Positions 25,355 to 34,288 of a DNA stretch of 64,000 nt are shown one piece after another (positions within the stretch are counted from its first letter, which is position 1; the number at the start of each line of letters is the position of its first letter). The position numbers were made by a program, and so were the translations under genes. This DNA is from Micrococcales bacterium (GTDB taxonomy: Bacteria > Actinomycetota > Actinomycetes > Actinomycetales > Microbacteriaceae), in the NCBI GenBank assembly GCA_017306245.1, contig JAFKIY010000007.1, forward strand, positions 1 through 64,000, given 5' to 3'. The notes beneath the pieces are model-generated. The model was not told the DNA's origin, did not search any database, and saw nothing but the letters and a program-made list of their open reading frames with translations.

Positions 25355-26727
25355 TGTTCCCGCTCCATCCGGAAGCGCCGCACGTTGATGATCATGAACG
25401 GCAGGACGAGCACGAGCAGCAGGATGGCGAGGGCGCTGCCCAGCCCCTGGTCGTTTCCGCCGCCGAACGACACCGTCCACAACTGCACCGCGATGACCGT
25501 GGCATCCGGCAGCGACGACCCGGGCGGGATCACGTAGACGAGGTCGAAAATCTTGAGCACGTTGATGATGAGGGTGATGAACACGACGATCAACACCGGC
25601 GACAACAGCGGCGCGGTGATCCGGCGGAACACCTGCCACTCGCTCGCACCGTCCACGCGCGCGGCCTCCTGCAGCGACACATCCATCGCGGACAGCCCCG
25701 AGGCGATCATCACCATGGCGAAGCCGGCCCAGATCCACACGTACGCGAGGATGATGACGGCGGTGACAAGCGTCGGTCCGAGCCAGGACACGCCGGAGTA
25801 GCTCGCGGCGAAGTTCGAGGCGGGAAGGCCGATCCGGTAGTCGCCGGCCTTCAGCCCGCTGAGCACGTACGTGCCGTCGTTGCCGGTTCGGGTGGACGCA
25901 ACGACCGCGCCGTTGGAATCGATGGCGTCGACCTCGATCCCCGGCAAACCCTTCTTTCCGTCACCGAGCTGACCATTGACGCCGCCGCCGCCCTTCACGA
26001 AATCCAGCCACACCGTGCCGGTGATCTCGGTTCCACTCGCCGACTTCGCCGGGACCGCATCGGCGGCTGCGGCGGGGACGGTGTCGCCGAGAATGCCGAC
26101 GAGCGGGAAATCCTGGCTCTGCCCCGTGTGCACCGTCGTCGCGGATTCGACTGCGCCGCCCGTCCCCACGAGGGTCGTGTTGTCAGCCCTGGGGCGGGCA
26201 CCCGGATACGCGGCGCCGCCGCTGAACGCGTCATGCACGGCCACGAGGCCCGCGTTCACGGCGCCCAGATCCGGGTTCTCCTGGAACAGGGTCCGGAAGA
26301 TCACGCCGGATGCGACCATGGAGATCGCCATCGGCATGAACACGATGAGCTTGAACGCCGTCGCCCACGTGATGCGGTTCATGAGCACCGCGAAGATGAG
26401 CCCGAGCACGGTGCAGGTGATCGGGGCGACGATGACCCAGATGACGTTGTTGCGGATGGCGATGAACGTGGCCGGGTCGGTGAACATGGTCACATAGTTG
26501 GCTCCGCCGACGAAGTTGCGCCCGCTCGCATCGAAGAGGGAACGCCACACCGAGTAGACGACCGGGTATCCGATGAGCACGCCGAGCAGGAACAGCGCCG
26601 GCGCGAGGAAGATGAGCGCGGTGACGAGCCGTCGGCGGCCGCGCGGCGCCGTGGACCGGCTCCCGCGTGGTGCGGGAACCGGCCCACTGCCTCTGGCATC
26701 CGTCGCGTTCGCGACCGCGGTGGTCAT
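25351..26727 (-). CDS. Sugar ABC importer B, MalF-type permease with inserted Ig-like domain
   Basis: 458 residues, about 150 longer than usual. TM segments at about 35-60, 90-115 and 122-148, then an extracytoplasmic insertion (about 151-305), then the remaining TM segments with the EAA motif LQEAARVDGASEWQVFRRITAPLL (342 on). Inside the insertion, 222-296 looks like an SdrD/Cna B-type fold: TGTVWLDF...GLPGIEVDAIDSNG...TGNDGTYVLSGLKAGDYRIGL. The insertion takes the place of the P2 loop of E. coli MalF, which contacts the binding protein. Start ATG 26727; the stop overlaps the next gene. Confidence 0.85.
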   Translation of the reverse strand: MTTAVANATDARGSGPVPAPRGSRSTAPRGRRRLVTALIFLAPALFLLGVLIGYPVVYSVWRSLFDASGRNFVGGANYVTMFTDPATFIAIRNNVIWVIVAPITCTVLGLIFAVLMNRITWATAFKLIVFMPMAISMVASGVIFRTLFQENPDLGAVNAGLVAVHDAFSGGAAYPGARPRADNTTLVGTGGAVESATTVHTGQSQDFPLVGILGDTVPAAAADAVPAKSASGTEITGTVWLDFVKGGGGVNGQLGDGKKGLPGIEVDAIDSNGAVVASTRTGNDGTYVLSGLKAGDYRIGLPASNFAASYSGVSWLGPTLVTAVIILAYVWIWAGFAMVMIASGLSAMDVSLQEAARVDGASEWQVFRRITAPLLSPVLIVVFITLIINVLKIFDLVYVIPPGSSLPDATVIAVQLWTVSFGGGNDQGLGSALAILLLVLVLPFMIINVRRFRMEREQ

Positions 26728-26740
26728 GGCCGGCGGCTTT

Positions 26741-28060
26741 TTACTTGCCGTAGGCTTCCACCGCTGCGGCCTCCAGCGCATTCGCGGTGCCCTGGATATC
26801 GCTCGGGTTGGTGTAGAAGTCCAGAAGGATCTTCCACTCACCCTTCCCTGCGGTACCGCCGAAGGCACTCGGCGCCTGGTCGGACATGTCGAAGCGGAAT
26901 GTCTTCGCGTTCACGAGTGCGTCCGCGATCTGCCGTGACGTGTCGTCCGGGTAAGCCGACATGTCCACGCCGTTGTTCGGCGACGTGAAACCGCCCTCCT
27001 TGACCCAGATCGTCGCGGCCTCCGGGCTCGCGAGGTACTTCATGAGCGCTGCCGCGCCCTTGTTGTCCTTCAGCTGGACCGCCGCGTTGCCGCCGCCGAC
27101 CACAGCAGGATCGGAGCCGTCGATCGACGGGAAATTGAAGAACTTCGCATCCGTTCCCACAACGGACTTGGTCTGGGACGTGATGTTCCCGGCGACGAAG
27201 TCGCCCTCGTACACCGTGCCGGCCTTCGGCGGGTTTCCGAACACTTCCGTCACCGAATCGCCGAAGGTGCGCTGCGCGCCGCCCGGTTCGATGAGGGCCG
27301 AGTTGCCCCACAGCTTGGACAGGATCGTGAGCGCCTTGATCACCGACGGGTCAGTCCACGGAATCTCGTGTTTGGTCAACTGGTCGTACTTCTGGGCGCC
27401 CGCCGTGCGAAGGTAGACGTTTTCGAACCAGTCGGTGAGCGGCCACCCGACATCCGCCCCGATGGACAGGCCGGGTACTCCCGAGTCCGACACTTTCTGC
27501 AGCGCCGTCATGAACTCATCCCAGGTCTTGGGAACGGTCGCTCCCGCGTTCTCCCACACTTTCGTGTTGTACCAGACGGTCGACTTGTTCGCCCCCTTGA
27601 ACCAGACGCCGTAGGTCTTGCCGTCGACGCTGCCCAGATCAATCCAGTCCTGCGAGTAGTACTTCTTGACCGTGGCGAGCGTGTCGGCCGAAAGCGGAAT
27701 GAGGCTGCCGGCCTTGGCGAGGGACGTGAGCAGTCCGGGCTGCGGGATCACGGCAACATCCGGCGGGTCGCCTCCGGCGATCTTGGTGTTGATGGTCGTC
27801 GCGACGTTGCTGCCGTAACTCGTGTAGTTGACCTTGGCGCCGGTGTCCTTCGTGAATTGCGCGAGAACTTTCTCGAAGTTCGCCTGTTCTGCGCCGGACC
27901 AGTCCGCGGCGACGTTGAGCGTCACGCCGCTGAGATCCGTGGACGACGGCGAGGACGGTCCCGGGGATGAGCCGCCGGAACTGCACCCGGCCAGCGCAAT
28001 GCCCGTGACGGCGGCAACGGCAAGTGCTGTGAAAGATTTGTGGTACCGAATTGAGCGCAT
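26741..28060 (-). CDS. Sugar ABC importer B, solute-binding lipoprotein
   Basis: 439 residues with lipobox GIALAGC and mature start LSGVTLNVAADWSGAEQANFEKVLAQF. It is a family 1 solute-binding protein of the CUT1 sugar group, with the conserved TVWYNTKVWENAG and KYLASPEAATIWVKEGGF segments. The ATG at 28060 follows GAGGAG. It is first gene of the importer B operon, only 13 bp from the MalF-type permease. Substrate not readable. Confidence 0.9.
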   Translation of the reverse strand: MRSIRYHKSFTALAVAAVTGIALAGCSSGGSSPGPSSPSSTDLSGVTLNVAADWSGAEQANFEKVLAQFTKDTGAKVNYTSYGSNVATTINTKIAGGDPPDVAVIPQPGLLTSLAKAGSLIPLSADTLATVKKYYSQDWIDLGSVDGKTYGVWFKGANKSTVWYNTKVWENAGATVPKTWDEFMTALQKVSDSGVPGLSIGADVGWPLTDWFENVYLRTAGAQKYDQLTKHEIPWTDPSVIKALTILSKLWGNSALIEPGGAQRTFGDSVTEVFGNPPKAGTVYEGDFVAGNITSQTKSVVGTDAKFFNFPSIDGSDPAVVGGGNAAVQLKDNKGAAALMKYLASPEAATIWVKEGGFTSPNNGVDMSAYPDDTSRQIADALVNAKTFRFDMSDQAPSAFGGTAGKGEWKILLDFYTNPSDIQGTANALEAAAVEAYGK

Positions 28061-28119
28061 GGACTCCTCCTCGATTGCAGGAATCACACGGGCGGGCCGA
28101 TCCCGTCCTTCGCCGGTTG

Positions 28120-28140
28120 TTGTCTCAATGTGGCAGACAA
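28120..28140. promoter_or_regulatory. Inverted repeat in the importer B control region
   Basis: TTGTCT (28120-28125) and AGACAA (28135-28140) form an inverted repeat with a nine-base spacer, about 60 bp upstream of the binding-protein ATG. It may be an operator. A second short inverted repeat, GTTAG-n5-CTAAC, lies at 28164-28178. No local regulator gene is adjacent, so the factor is unknown. The rest of 28061-28272 holds no gene. Confidence 0.35.
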
Positions 28141-28272
28141 TCGGTTGGTGATGTTGGGCACAACGTTAGACTCGCTAACTAACCCGCTCAAGGCGAAGTG
28201 ACCAAATTTCAGGAATTCTCAGTGAGCTGGCAGCGCACTTTAAGCTTTCTCTCACCTTGCTCGCGCGGCGGG

Positions 28273-29250
28273 TTAGCCCTTTGTGGAGCCGGCAAGCAGT
28301 CCGCGCACGAAGTACCGCTGCAGCGCGAAGAACACGACGAGCGGGATCACGATCGCGATGAACGCGCCAGCGGTCAGCAGGTGCCATTCCTGACCGTACT
28401 TGCCGGTCACCTCCGCCAGAAGCTTCGTGATCGGCGCGACGGTTCCATCGGCGAAGACGAGGGCCACCAGCAGGTCGTTCCACACCCACAGGAACTGGAA
28501 AATTCCGAATGCGGCGATCGCCGGCATCGTGAGCGGGAGGATGATCCGGAAGAAGATCTGCCCGTGACCGGCGCCATCCACTCTGGCCGCCTCGATCAGT
28601 TCACGCGGGATTTCCGACACGAAGTTGTGTAGCAGGAAGATGGCCAGAGGCAGGGCGAAGATCGTGTGGGCGATCCACACCTGCGAATAGGAGGTGCCCT
28701 GGTTGAGCCCGCTGAACAACTGGACGCCGCCGACGTTGAGCCCGCGGGAGAACAGGGTGAGCAACGGCACGAGCGCCATCTGCAGCGGAACGATCTGCAG
28801 CGCGAACACCCCGATGAACACCCAGTCCTTGCCCTTGAAGTCGATCCACGCGAACGCGTAGGCGGCGAGCGAAGCGATGACGAGCGGGATCACCGTGGCG
28901 GGGAGCGTGATGGCGATCGAGTTGAGGAACGCCTCCCCCATCGTCAATTGGGTGTTTCCGGCGGAAAGCACCTGCACATAGTTGTCGAACGTGAAGCCCC
29001 AATTGGAGAAAATCGTCCACCACCCGGTGGTCGCCACTTCCTTCGCGGGGCGCAGCGACGAAATCAACAGCCCCAGGGTCGGGGTGGTCCACAGAATCGC
29101 GATGATGAGGGCGGCGATCGTCGCCGTCCGGCTCGTCAGGCGGCGTTTGACCCGCTTGGCCGAGGCGTTGGCACCTGCAGCTTCTCCGCGGGCGAGTTGC
29201 CTCTCGGTTTTCCGGTCGACGGGCAGGTCGACGGGCGCTACGGAGCTCAT
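28273..29250 (-). CDS. Sugar ABC importer C, MalG-type permease
   Basis: 325 residues. A polar, basic N-terminal tail of about 40 residues comes before six TM segments. The EAA motif is EIPRELIEAARVDGAGHGQIFFRIILPLTMP, and the C terminus is ALQRYFVRGLLAGSTKG. The ATG overlaps the MalF-type stop (ATGA at 29247-29250). It is last gene of the importer C operon. Confidence 0.9.
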   Translation of the reverse strand: MSSVAPVDLPVDRKTERQLARGEAAGANASAKRVKRRLTSRTATIAALIIAILWTTPTLGLLISSLRPAKEVATTGWWTIFSNWGFTFDNYVQVLSAGNTQLTMGEAFLNSIAITLPATVIPLVIASLAAYAFAWIDFKGKDWVFIGVFALQIVPLQMALVPLLTLFSRGLNVGGVQLFSGLNQGTSYSQVWIAHTIFALPLAIFLLHNFVSEIPRELIEAARVDGAGHGQIFFRIILPLTMPAIAAFGIFQFLWVWNDLLVALVFADGTVAPITKLLAEVTGKYGQEWHLLTAGAFIAIVIPLVVFFALQRYFVRGLLAGSTKG

Positions 29251-30380
29251 CGGATCTCCCTCTGTTTCTTGATCTGTCTCGCGTTGTAGATGATGATCGG
29301 CATGACGAGGAGGAACAGGACGACGGCGAAGGCGGCGCTTCGCCCGGTTTCGAAGCCCTTCCACTGCGTGTACATTTCGTTCGCTATGACGCTCGTTTCG
29401 TTTGTACCGGCCGTCATCGTCCGCACAATGTCGAAGACCTTGAGCGAGGCGATCGAAATCGTGGTGAGCACGACGATGAGCGAACTCCGGATGCCCGGAA
29501 CCGTCACGTTCATGAAGCGCTGCCACGCGTTGGTCCCGTCAAGCTCCGCCGCCTCCAACTGCTCGGCAGGGACGCCCTTGATCGCGGCGGAGAGGATGAC
29601 CATGGCGAATCCGGTTTGGATCCAGATGAGCACGACGATCAGGAAGAACGTGTTCCACGGCGAGTTCTGCAGCCAGTACACGGGCTCACCGCCGAACCAC
29701 ACCACGATCTGGTTGAGAAGTCCGATTTGCGCGTCGCCGACCGGCTTCGCGTCGTACACGAATTTCCAGATGATGCTCGCGCCGACGAACGAGATCGCCA
29801 TGGGCATGAAGACGAGGGCCTTGAAGATCTTCTCGCCGCGGGACTTGTCGATGAACGCGGCGTAGGCGAGGCCGAAAATCGTGGACAGCGTGGGAACGAT
29901 GAGCACCCACACGATCGTGTTCACGACCACCCGGATGCCGTAGGGCTGCGTGAAGATCCAGATGAAGTTGTCGAATCCGACGAAGTCCCGGCTCCGGTTG
30001 TCCTGGAACGCCTGAATCGTGGTGCCGATCGTGGGATACACGAGGCCGATCGCGAGGAGGATCACCGCGGGCGCGAGGAATCCGACCAACTGGAACAGGT
30101 ATCCTGCGCCCTGCCGGGATCGGTAGTCGAGCAGGAAGAATCCGCCTCCGAGCACGGCGGCGATGAGGGCCGCCCAGAACACCGAGCCGAGGAACAGCAT
30201 GGCCAGGAGCGGAACGAGCACGCACACGGCCAGCCGGATCACGGTGTAGCGCCGACCCGTGCGCGGGGCGATTTCGATGAAGAAGAGCAGAAATCCGATG
30301 ACCGCGAGAAACGCGACGATGACGAGGATGATCTGCAACCAGGCGGGAAGAGTCGCAATCCAGCCGAGGAAATCTGACAT
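29247..30380 (-). CDS. Sugar ABC importer C, MalF-type permease with extra N-terminal helices
   Basis: 377 residues, longer than the usual 290-300. Two or three extra TM segments (about 10-90) come before the usual six; the added part contains the basic loop PRTGRRYTV. The core EAA motif is VPAEQLEAAELDGTNAWQRFMNVTVPGI, with Glu-Leu where most have Arg-Val/Ile. The extra N-terminal helices recall the extra TM helices of E. coli MalF. The ATG at 30380 has GAAAGG upstream. Confidence 0.88.
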   Translation of the reverse strand: MSDFLGWIATLPAWLQIILVIVAFLAVIGFLLFFIEIAPRTGRRYTVIRLAVCVLVPLLAMLFLGSVFWAALIAAVLGGGFFLLDYRSRQGAGYLFQLVGFLAPAVILLAIGLVYPTIGTTIQAFQDNRSRDFVGFDNFIWIFTQPYGIRVVVNTIVWVLIVPTLSTIFGLAYAAFIDKSRGEKIFKALVFMPMAISFVGASIIWKFVYDAKPVGDAQIGLLNQIVVWFGGEPVYWLQNSPWNTFFLIVVLIWIQTGFAMVILSAAIKGVPAEQLEAAELDGTNAWQRFMNVTVPGIRSSLIVVLTTISIASLKVFDIVRTMTAGTNETSVIANEMYTQWKGFETGRSAAFAVVLFLLVMPIIIYNARQIKKQREIR

Positions 30381-30467
30381 TGTCAACCTTTCGAGTGCGT
30401 CTTCGGACTCTATGGGGTGTTGTGCGAGCGTACCAGCGCCGCGCTAAGCCGCGCAGCGGGCCCGGAG

Positions 30468-30497
30468 GGTGGGGCCGACGTGTCCGCCGACCCCACC
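30468..30497 (-). promoter_or_regulatory. Intra-operon hairpin after the importer C binding-protein gene
   Basis: GGTGGGGCCGAC (30468-30479) pairs with GCCGACCCCACC (30486-30497), a 12-bp stem with two wobble pairs and a six-base loop. No T-run follows on the minus strand. Its place between the binding-protein and MalF genes matches the hairpin of importer A, so it likely protects the upstream message. Confidence 0.6.
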
Positions 30498-30510
30498 TTC
30501 GCTCAGGTTT

Positions 30511-31851
30511 CTAGCTTGACGGCCAGGAGCCGTCGATTGTTTTCAGTACTTCGTCAACCGATTTCCCGTTGATCCAGTCGACCATGCCGGTCCAGAACGA
30601 ACCGGAGCCCACAACACCGGGCATCAGGTCCGACCCGTCGAAGCGGAAGGTCGTCTTCGGGTCCTGAAGGATCTTGATGGCCTCCGACAGGATCGGGCTG
30701 GACGCGTTCGCCGGGTCGAGCCCGTTGTTCGCGCTGATGACGCCGCCGAGCTTCACCCGGCTGTTCGCCCACTCGGGGCTGGACAGGTACTCCTGCACCT
30801 TGACCGTGTCGGCGTCGTTCGAGAACGCCGCGACGATCTCGCCGCCACCGGTCACCGCGTTGCCGCCGGCCTCAACGGACGGGGTCATGAAGGCCCAGAT
30901 GTTCTTGTCCGGTCCGACCGTGGTGTTGCCGTTCTTCGGATCCGTGAGGAACCCGTCGAAGAAGGACGCCTGGTGCGTGAGCGAGCAGGTGCCGTTGCCC
31001 ATGGCGCGGGCAACGTCGCCGAACGCGGTCGCGTTGATCGACTTCACGTCACCGAATCCGGCGTTCACGAAGTCCGGGTTCAGCAGGATCTTTCCTACCG
31101 AATCGAACGCCGCCTTGATCTTCGGGTCGGAGAACGGAACCTTGTGGCTCACCCAGTCGTCGTAGACCTGCGGACCGGCCTGGCGAAGAACGAGGTCTTC
31201 CACCCAGTCGGTGCCCGGCCAGCCTGACGCGTCGCCGGAGCCGAACCCTGCGCACCATGGCGCGGTTCCCAGCTTGTCGCGCATCTGCTGCGTCAGGTCG
31301 AGGAGACCCTGCCACGTGGTCGGAACGGTCCAGCCGTTGTCGGCGAACTGCTTCGGCGAGTACCAGATGAAGCCCTTGACGCTCGCCATGAGCGGCGCGC
31401 CGTACAGCACGCCGTCGGTCGTGGCGTAGTTCGCCCAGTCCTTCGACCAGTACTTCTCGACGTTCGCCTTGACTCCGGCAGGAGCCGGCTGGATGAGATC
31501 ACGCGACGCCAGGTCTCCGAGGAGCCCGGGCTGCGGGAAGATCGCAAGGTCTGGGGCGTTGCCGCCCTGAGCCCGGATGCTGATCTGGGTCTCGAACTCC
31601 TTGCTCGCTTCGTACTTGATCTGGATGTTGTTGGCTTTTTCCCAGTCCGCCCAGGACTGCTGGAGCAGTTCTGCTTCGGTGTCCGAGATGCCGCCGTAGA
31701 TGGTGACGACACCATCGGCTTTGCCTGCGTCTCCGGGGCCGGTGGCGGATCCGCCGCCTGTGCCGCCACCCGAGCAGCCCACGAGAGCCAGGCTCGATAC
31801 GGCCAGGATCGCGAGGGGAGCTGTGAGACGTCTGTGCAAGGTGGAACTCAT
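30511..31851 (-). CDS. Sugar ABC importer C, solute-binding lipoprotein
   Basis: 446 residues with lipobox SLALVGC followed by a Gly/Ser linker. The mature domain begins VVTIYGGISDTEAELLQQSWADWEKANNIQIKYE, and KGFIWYSPKQFADNGWTVPTTW is characteristic of alpha-glucoside-type binding proteins (AglE-like), though substrate is inferred only. The ATG at 31851 has GAGGAGG upstream. It is first gene of the importer C operon, divergent from a LacI gene, with identical palindromes between them. Confidence 0.9.
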   Translation of the reverse strand: MSSTLHRRLTAPLAILAVSSLALVGCSGGGTGGGSATGPGDAGKADGVVTIYGGISDTEAELLQQSWADWEKANNIQIKYEASKEFETQISIRAQGGNAPDLAIFPQPGLLGDLASRDLIQPAPAGVKANVEKYWSKDWANYATTDGVLYGAPLMASVKGFIWYSPKQFADNGWTVPTTWQGLLDLTQQMRDKLGTAPWCAGFGSGDASGWPGTDWVEDLVLRQAGPQVYDDWVSHKVPFSDPKIKAAFDSVGKILLNPDFVNAGFGDVKSINATAFGDVARAMGNGTCSLTHQASFFDGFLTDPKNGNTTVGPDKNIWAFMTPSVEAGGNAVTGGGEIVAAFSNDADTVKVQEYLSSPEWANSRVKLGGVISANNGLDPANASSPILSEAIKILQDPKTTFRFDGSDLMPGVVGSGSFWTGMVDWINGKSVDEVLKTIDGSWPSS

Positions 31852-31956
31852 GTATTTCCCTCCTCAGTGAGGTTTTCCCGACGGGCGTTAAAGGGGACCC
31901 GCGGGTCGAGCATTGGTCGGACCTGCCCCCTAGGCGTCCAATCGTGCCCACCATCG

Positions 31957-31968
31957 GGAACCGGTTCC
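31957..31968. promoter_or_regulatory. LacI-type operator on the importer C side
   Basis: GGAACCGGTTCC is a perfect 12-bp palindrome, about 105 bp upstream of the binding-protein ATG. The same core recurs at 32115-32126. A weak minus-strand promoter match (TTGCAG, 18-bp spacer, TAGCTT) lies just upstream of it, placing the operator near the start of transcription. No gene is seen in the 330-bp gap between 31852 and 32181. Confidence 0.75.
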
Positions 31969-32113
31969 ATGTCACAAGCTACGGCACAGACGCGCCCTAC
32001 TGCAAGCACTCCATGCCCCCTGATTGCTAACAGTTGAGTCACATCCGGCGGGAATGCCGCTCGGGCCGCCGCTTTTCCGGCTCCACATCGCAACGGATTT
32101 GGGTGCCCAGCTC

Positions 32114-32151
32114 TGGAACCGGTTCCATACGGTCCCCAATTTGGCTATGCT
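32114..32151 (+). promoter_or_regulatory. LacI promoter with overlapping operator
   Basis: TGGAACCGGTTCCA (32114-32127) is a perfect 14-bp palindrome. It overlaps a promoter-like -35 TTCCAT (32123-32128), followed by a 17-bp spacer and -10 TATGCT (32146-32151). The regulator bound here would block its own transcription. The core is the same as the operator on the importer side. Confidence 0.65.
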
Positions 32152-32181
32152 GTGCACCGTACACGCCAAGGGAGGTGTCGG

Positions 32182-33216
32182 ATGAGTGCGATTGCCGATG
32201 TCGCACGCCTCGCCGGCGTCTCCAAGTCCACGGCGAGCCGCGCACTGAGCGGCCGCGGGTACGTCTCGGAGTCGACCAGGGAACGCGTCGTCCAGGCTGC
32301 AGCGGAGCTCGGTTTCGTCGTTTCGTCGAATGCCGCGAGCCTCGTCACCGGCCAGTCCAGGAACGTCGGAGTGGTGATCCCATTCATCAACCGCTGGTTT
32401 TTCGCCGAGGTGCTCGACGGCATCGAATCCGCCCTGATCAGCTCCGGCTACGACCTCACCCTGTACCGGATGAGTCCGGATGCCGAGCAACGGCGCCGCG
32501 TTTTCGACTACTTCCTGGTGCGAAAGCGCGTGGACGCCGTCATCGCCATCGGGATCGAGCTGACCGCGCGGGAGGTCGACAAACTCCAGTCGCTCGGCAA
32601 GCCCATCGTGGGCCTCGGGGGCCCGATCGACGGCATCCCCACGATCAACATCGATGACGTCGAGGTCACGAGGATGGCAACCGAGCTCCTGATCACTCTC
32701 GGCCACCGGGACATCCTGCATCTGGGCGGAGACCTCGATGAGCAGCTGGACTTCCGCGTCCACGAACAACGCCTCGCCGGCTATCGGCTCGCGATGGCCT
32801 CCGCGGGGCTGGAGGCCCACGAAAAGGTTCGCGCCGTGCCGTTCGACGTTCCGGGCGGCTACGCCGGCGCGCTTCAGGTTCTCGCCGATCCGCGGCTGAG
32901 ACCGACCGCGATCGTCGCCGGATGCGATGAGGTTGCCGTCGGCACGATCATCGCGGCCCGCCAGCTGGGCATTCAGGTGCCTTCGCAACTGTCCGTCGTG
33001 GGCATCGACGGCCATTCGCTCGCGCCCATGTTCGGCCTCACCACGTTTGAGCAGCACCCGGCGCAGCAAGGGGCGCTGGCGGTGAAGATGATCCTCGACG
33101 AACCGCAGGCGCCCGCAGCGGATGCCGGCACGCGGCGGACCATCCTGCCGGTCACCCTCTCGGTCCGCACGAGCACCTCCGGGCCACCTACGGCGCGAGC
33201 GGCCGGGGCCGCCTGA
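32182..33216 (+). CDS. LacI-family transcriptional regulator of importer C
   Basis: 344 residues. Helix-turn-helix IADVARLAGVSKSTASRALSG (3-23), then the sugar-binding core from VGVVIPFINRWFFAEVLDGIESAL, ending LSVRTSTSG. It diverges from the importer C operon and is flanked by two identical GGAACCGGTTCC palindromes, so it is that operon's likely repressor. The ATG has GGGAGGTG upstream; the in-frame start at 32152 lacks one. Confidence 0.9.
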   Translation: MSAIADVARLAGVSKSTASRALSGRGYVSESTRERVVQAAAELGFVVSSNAASLVTGQSRNVGVVIPFINRWFFAEVLDGIESALISSGYDLTLYRMSPDAEQRRRVFDYFLVRKRVDAVIAIGIELTAREVDKLQSLGKPIVGLGGPIDGIPTINIDDVEVTRMATELLITLGHRDILHLGGDLDEQLDFRVHEQRLAGYRLAMASAGLEAHEKVRAVPFDVPGGYAGALQVLADPRLRPTAIVAGCDEVAVGTIIAARQLGIQVPSQLSVVGIDGHSLAPMFGLTTFEQHPAQQGALAVKMILDEPQAPAADAGTRRTILPVTLSVRTSTSGPPTARAAGAA

Positions 33217-33234
33217 CCGGACGCGGATACGCGA

Positions 33235-33277
33235 AAGGTGCCGCCCCAGCGTGAATCCACACTGAAGACGGCACCTT
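33235..33277. terminator. Terminator-like hairpin between lacI and rplL
   Basis: AAGGTGCCG (33235-33243) and CGGCACCTT (33269-33277) form a 9-bp stem around an inner CAGCGTG/CACACTG stem. It sits between two converging genes and can serve both, with short T/A-rich tails on each side. Confidence 0.55.
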
Positions 33278-33307
33278 CACTCTTACGCCGGGTCGCCCCG
33301 GCGCGCA

Positions 33308-33703
33308 CTACTTGAGGGTGACGGTGGCGCCAGCCTCTTCGAGCTGAGCCTTCGCCTTGTCGGCGTTCTCCTTGTTGACGCCCTCGAGCACGGTGCTCGG
33401 TGCGCCGTCAACGAGCGCCTTCGCCTCGCCGAGGCCGAGGCTCGTGAGCGCGCGAACCTCCTTGATGACCTGGATCTTCTTGTCGCCGGCCGCGTCGAGG
33501 ACCACGTCGAACGTGTCCTTCTCGTCGGCCTCGTCGGCTGCGGCGCCCGCGCCACCGGCGGCGGGAGCGGCAGCGGCAGCGGCAACCGGTGCCGCCGCGG
33601 TGACCTCGAAGGTCTCCTCGAACTTCTTTACGAACTCGCTCAGCTCAATGAGCGTGAGCTCCTTGAACGCGTCGAGCAGCTGGTCTGTGGTCAGCTTCGC
33701 CAT
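33308..33703 (-). CDS. rplL: 50S ribosomal protein L7/L12
   Basis: 131 residues. The N-terminal dimerisation domain ([31 protein letters not shown]), the Ala-rich hinge (about 36-57) and the C-terminal domain ([38 protein letters not shown] type) are all present. It forms the ribosomal stalk with L10 and recruits GTPase factors. It follows rplJ by 64 bp on the same strand. Confidence 0.97.
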   Translation of the reverse strand: MAKLTTDQLLDAFKELTLIELSEFVKKFEETFEVTAAAPVAAAAAAPAAGGAGAAADEADEKDTFDVVLDAAGDKKIQVIKEVRALTSLGLGEAKALVDGAPSTVLEGVNKENADKAKAQLEEAGATVTLK

Positions 33704-33767
33704 GGGTTTCTCCTTTGCTTACGTTGTGGAACTGATCCGCCGAAACTTTCCGGCGAAGTGTTTCGAA

Positions 33768-34277
33768 TCAGGCTTCCTGCTTCTGGCGCAGCGCGTCGAC
33801 CGTGCGAACGGCCTTCGACAGCGGTGCGTTGAACAGGTAGGCTGCGCCGAACAGCGACTGCTTGAAGGCACCGGCCAGCTTCGCCAGCAGCACCTCCCGG
33901 CTTTCGAGGTCGGCGAGTTTGGTGACCTCTGCCGCACTGAGGGCGTTACCGTCGAAGTAACCGCCCTTGATGACGAGCAAAGGGTTGGCCTTGGCGAAGT
34001 CACGAAGAGCTTTCGCAACGGCGACGGTGTCGCCGTGGACGAAGGCGATTGCCGATGGACCGACCAGCTCGCTGTCAAACGAGTTGATTCCGGCCGCATT
34101 CGCTGCAATCTTGGTCAGCGTGTTCTTCACCACGGCGTAGGTTGCGTGCTCACTGATCGACATGCGCAAATTCTTGAGCTGCGCGACAGTGAGTCCGCGG
34201 TACTCGGTGAGCAGGGCGGCGTTCGAGTTGCGGAAATGTTCCGTCAGCTCGGCGACCGTTGCTTCCTTGTTCGCCAT
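33768..34277 (-). CDS. rplJ: 50S ribosomal protein L10
   Basis: 169 residues, starting [38 protein letters not shown], the L10 signature. It anchors L7/L12 dimers on the ribosome and, in free form, represses its own operon by binding the leader mRNA. A structured leader with an attenuator lies just upstream (34289-34365). Confidence 0.97.
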   Translation of the reverse strand: MANKEATVAELTEHFRNSNAALLTEYRGLTVAQLKNLRMSISEHATYAVVKNTLTKIAANAAGINSFDSELVGPSAIAFVHGDTVAVAKALRDFAKANPLLVIKGGYFDGNALSAAEVTKLADLESREVLLAKLAGAFKQSLFGAAYLFNAPLSKAVRTVDALRQKQEA

Positions 34278-34288
34278 GGCACTCCTTT

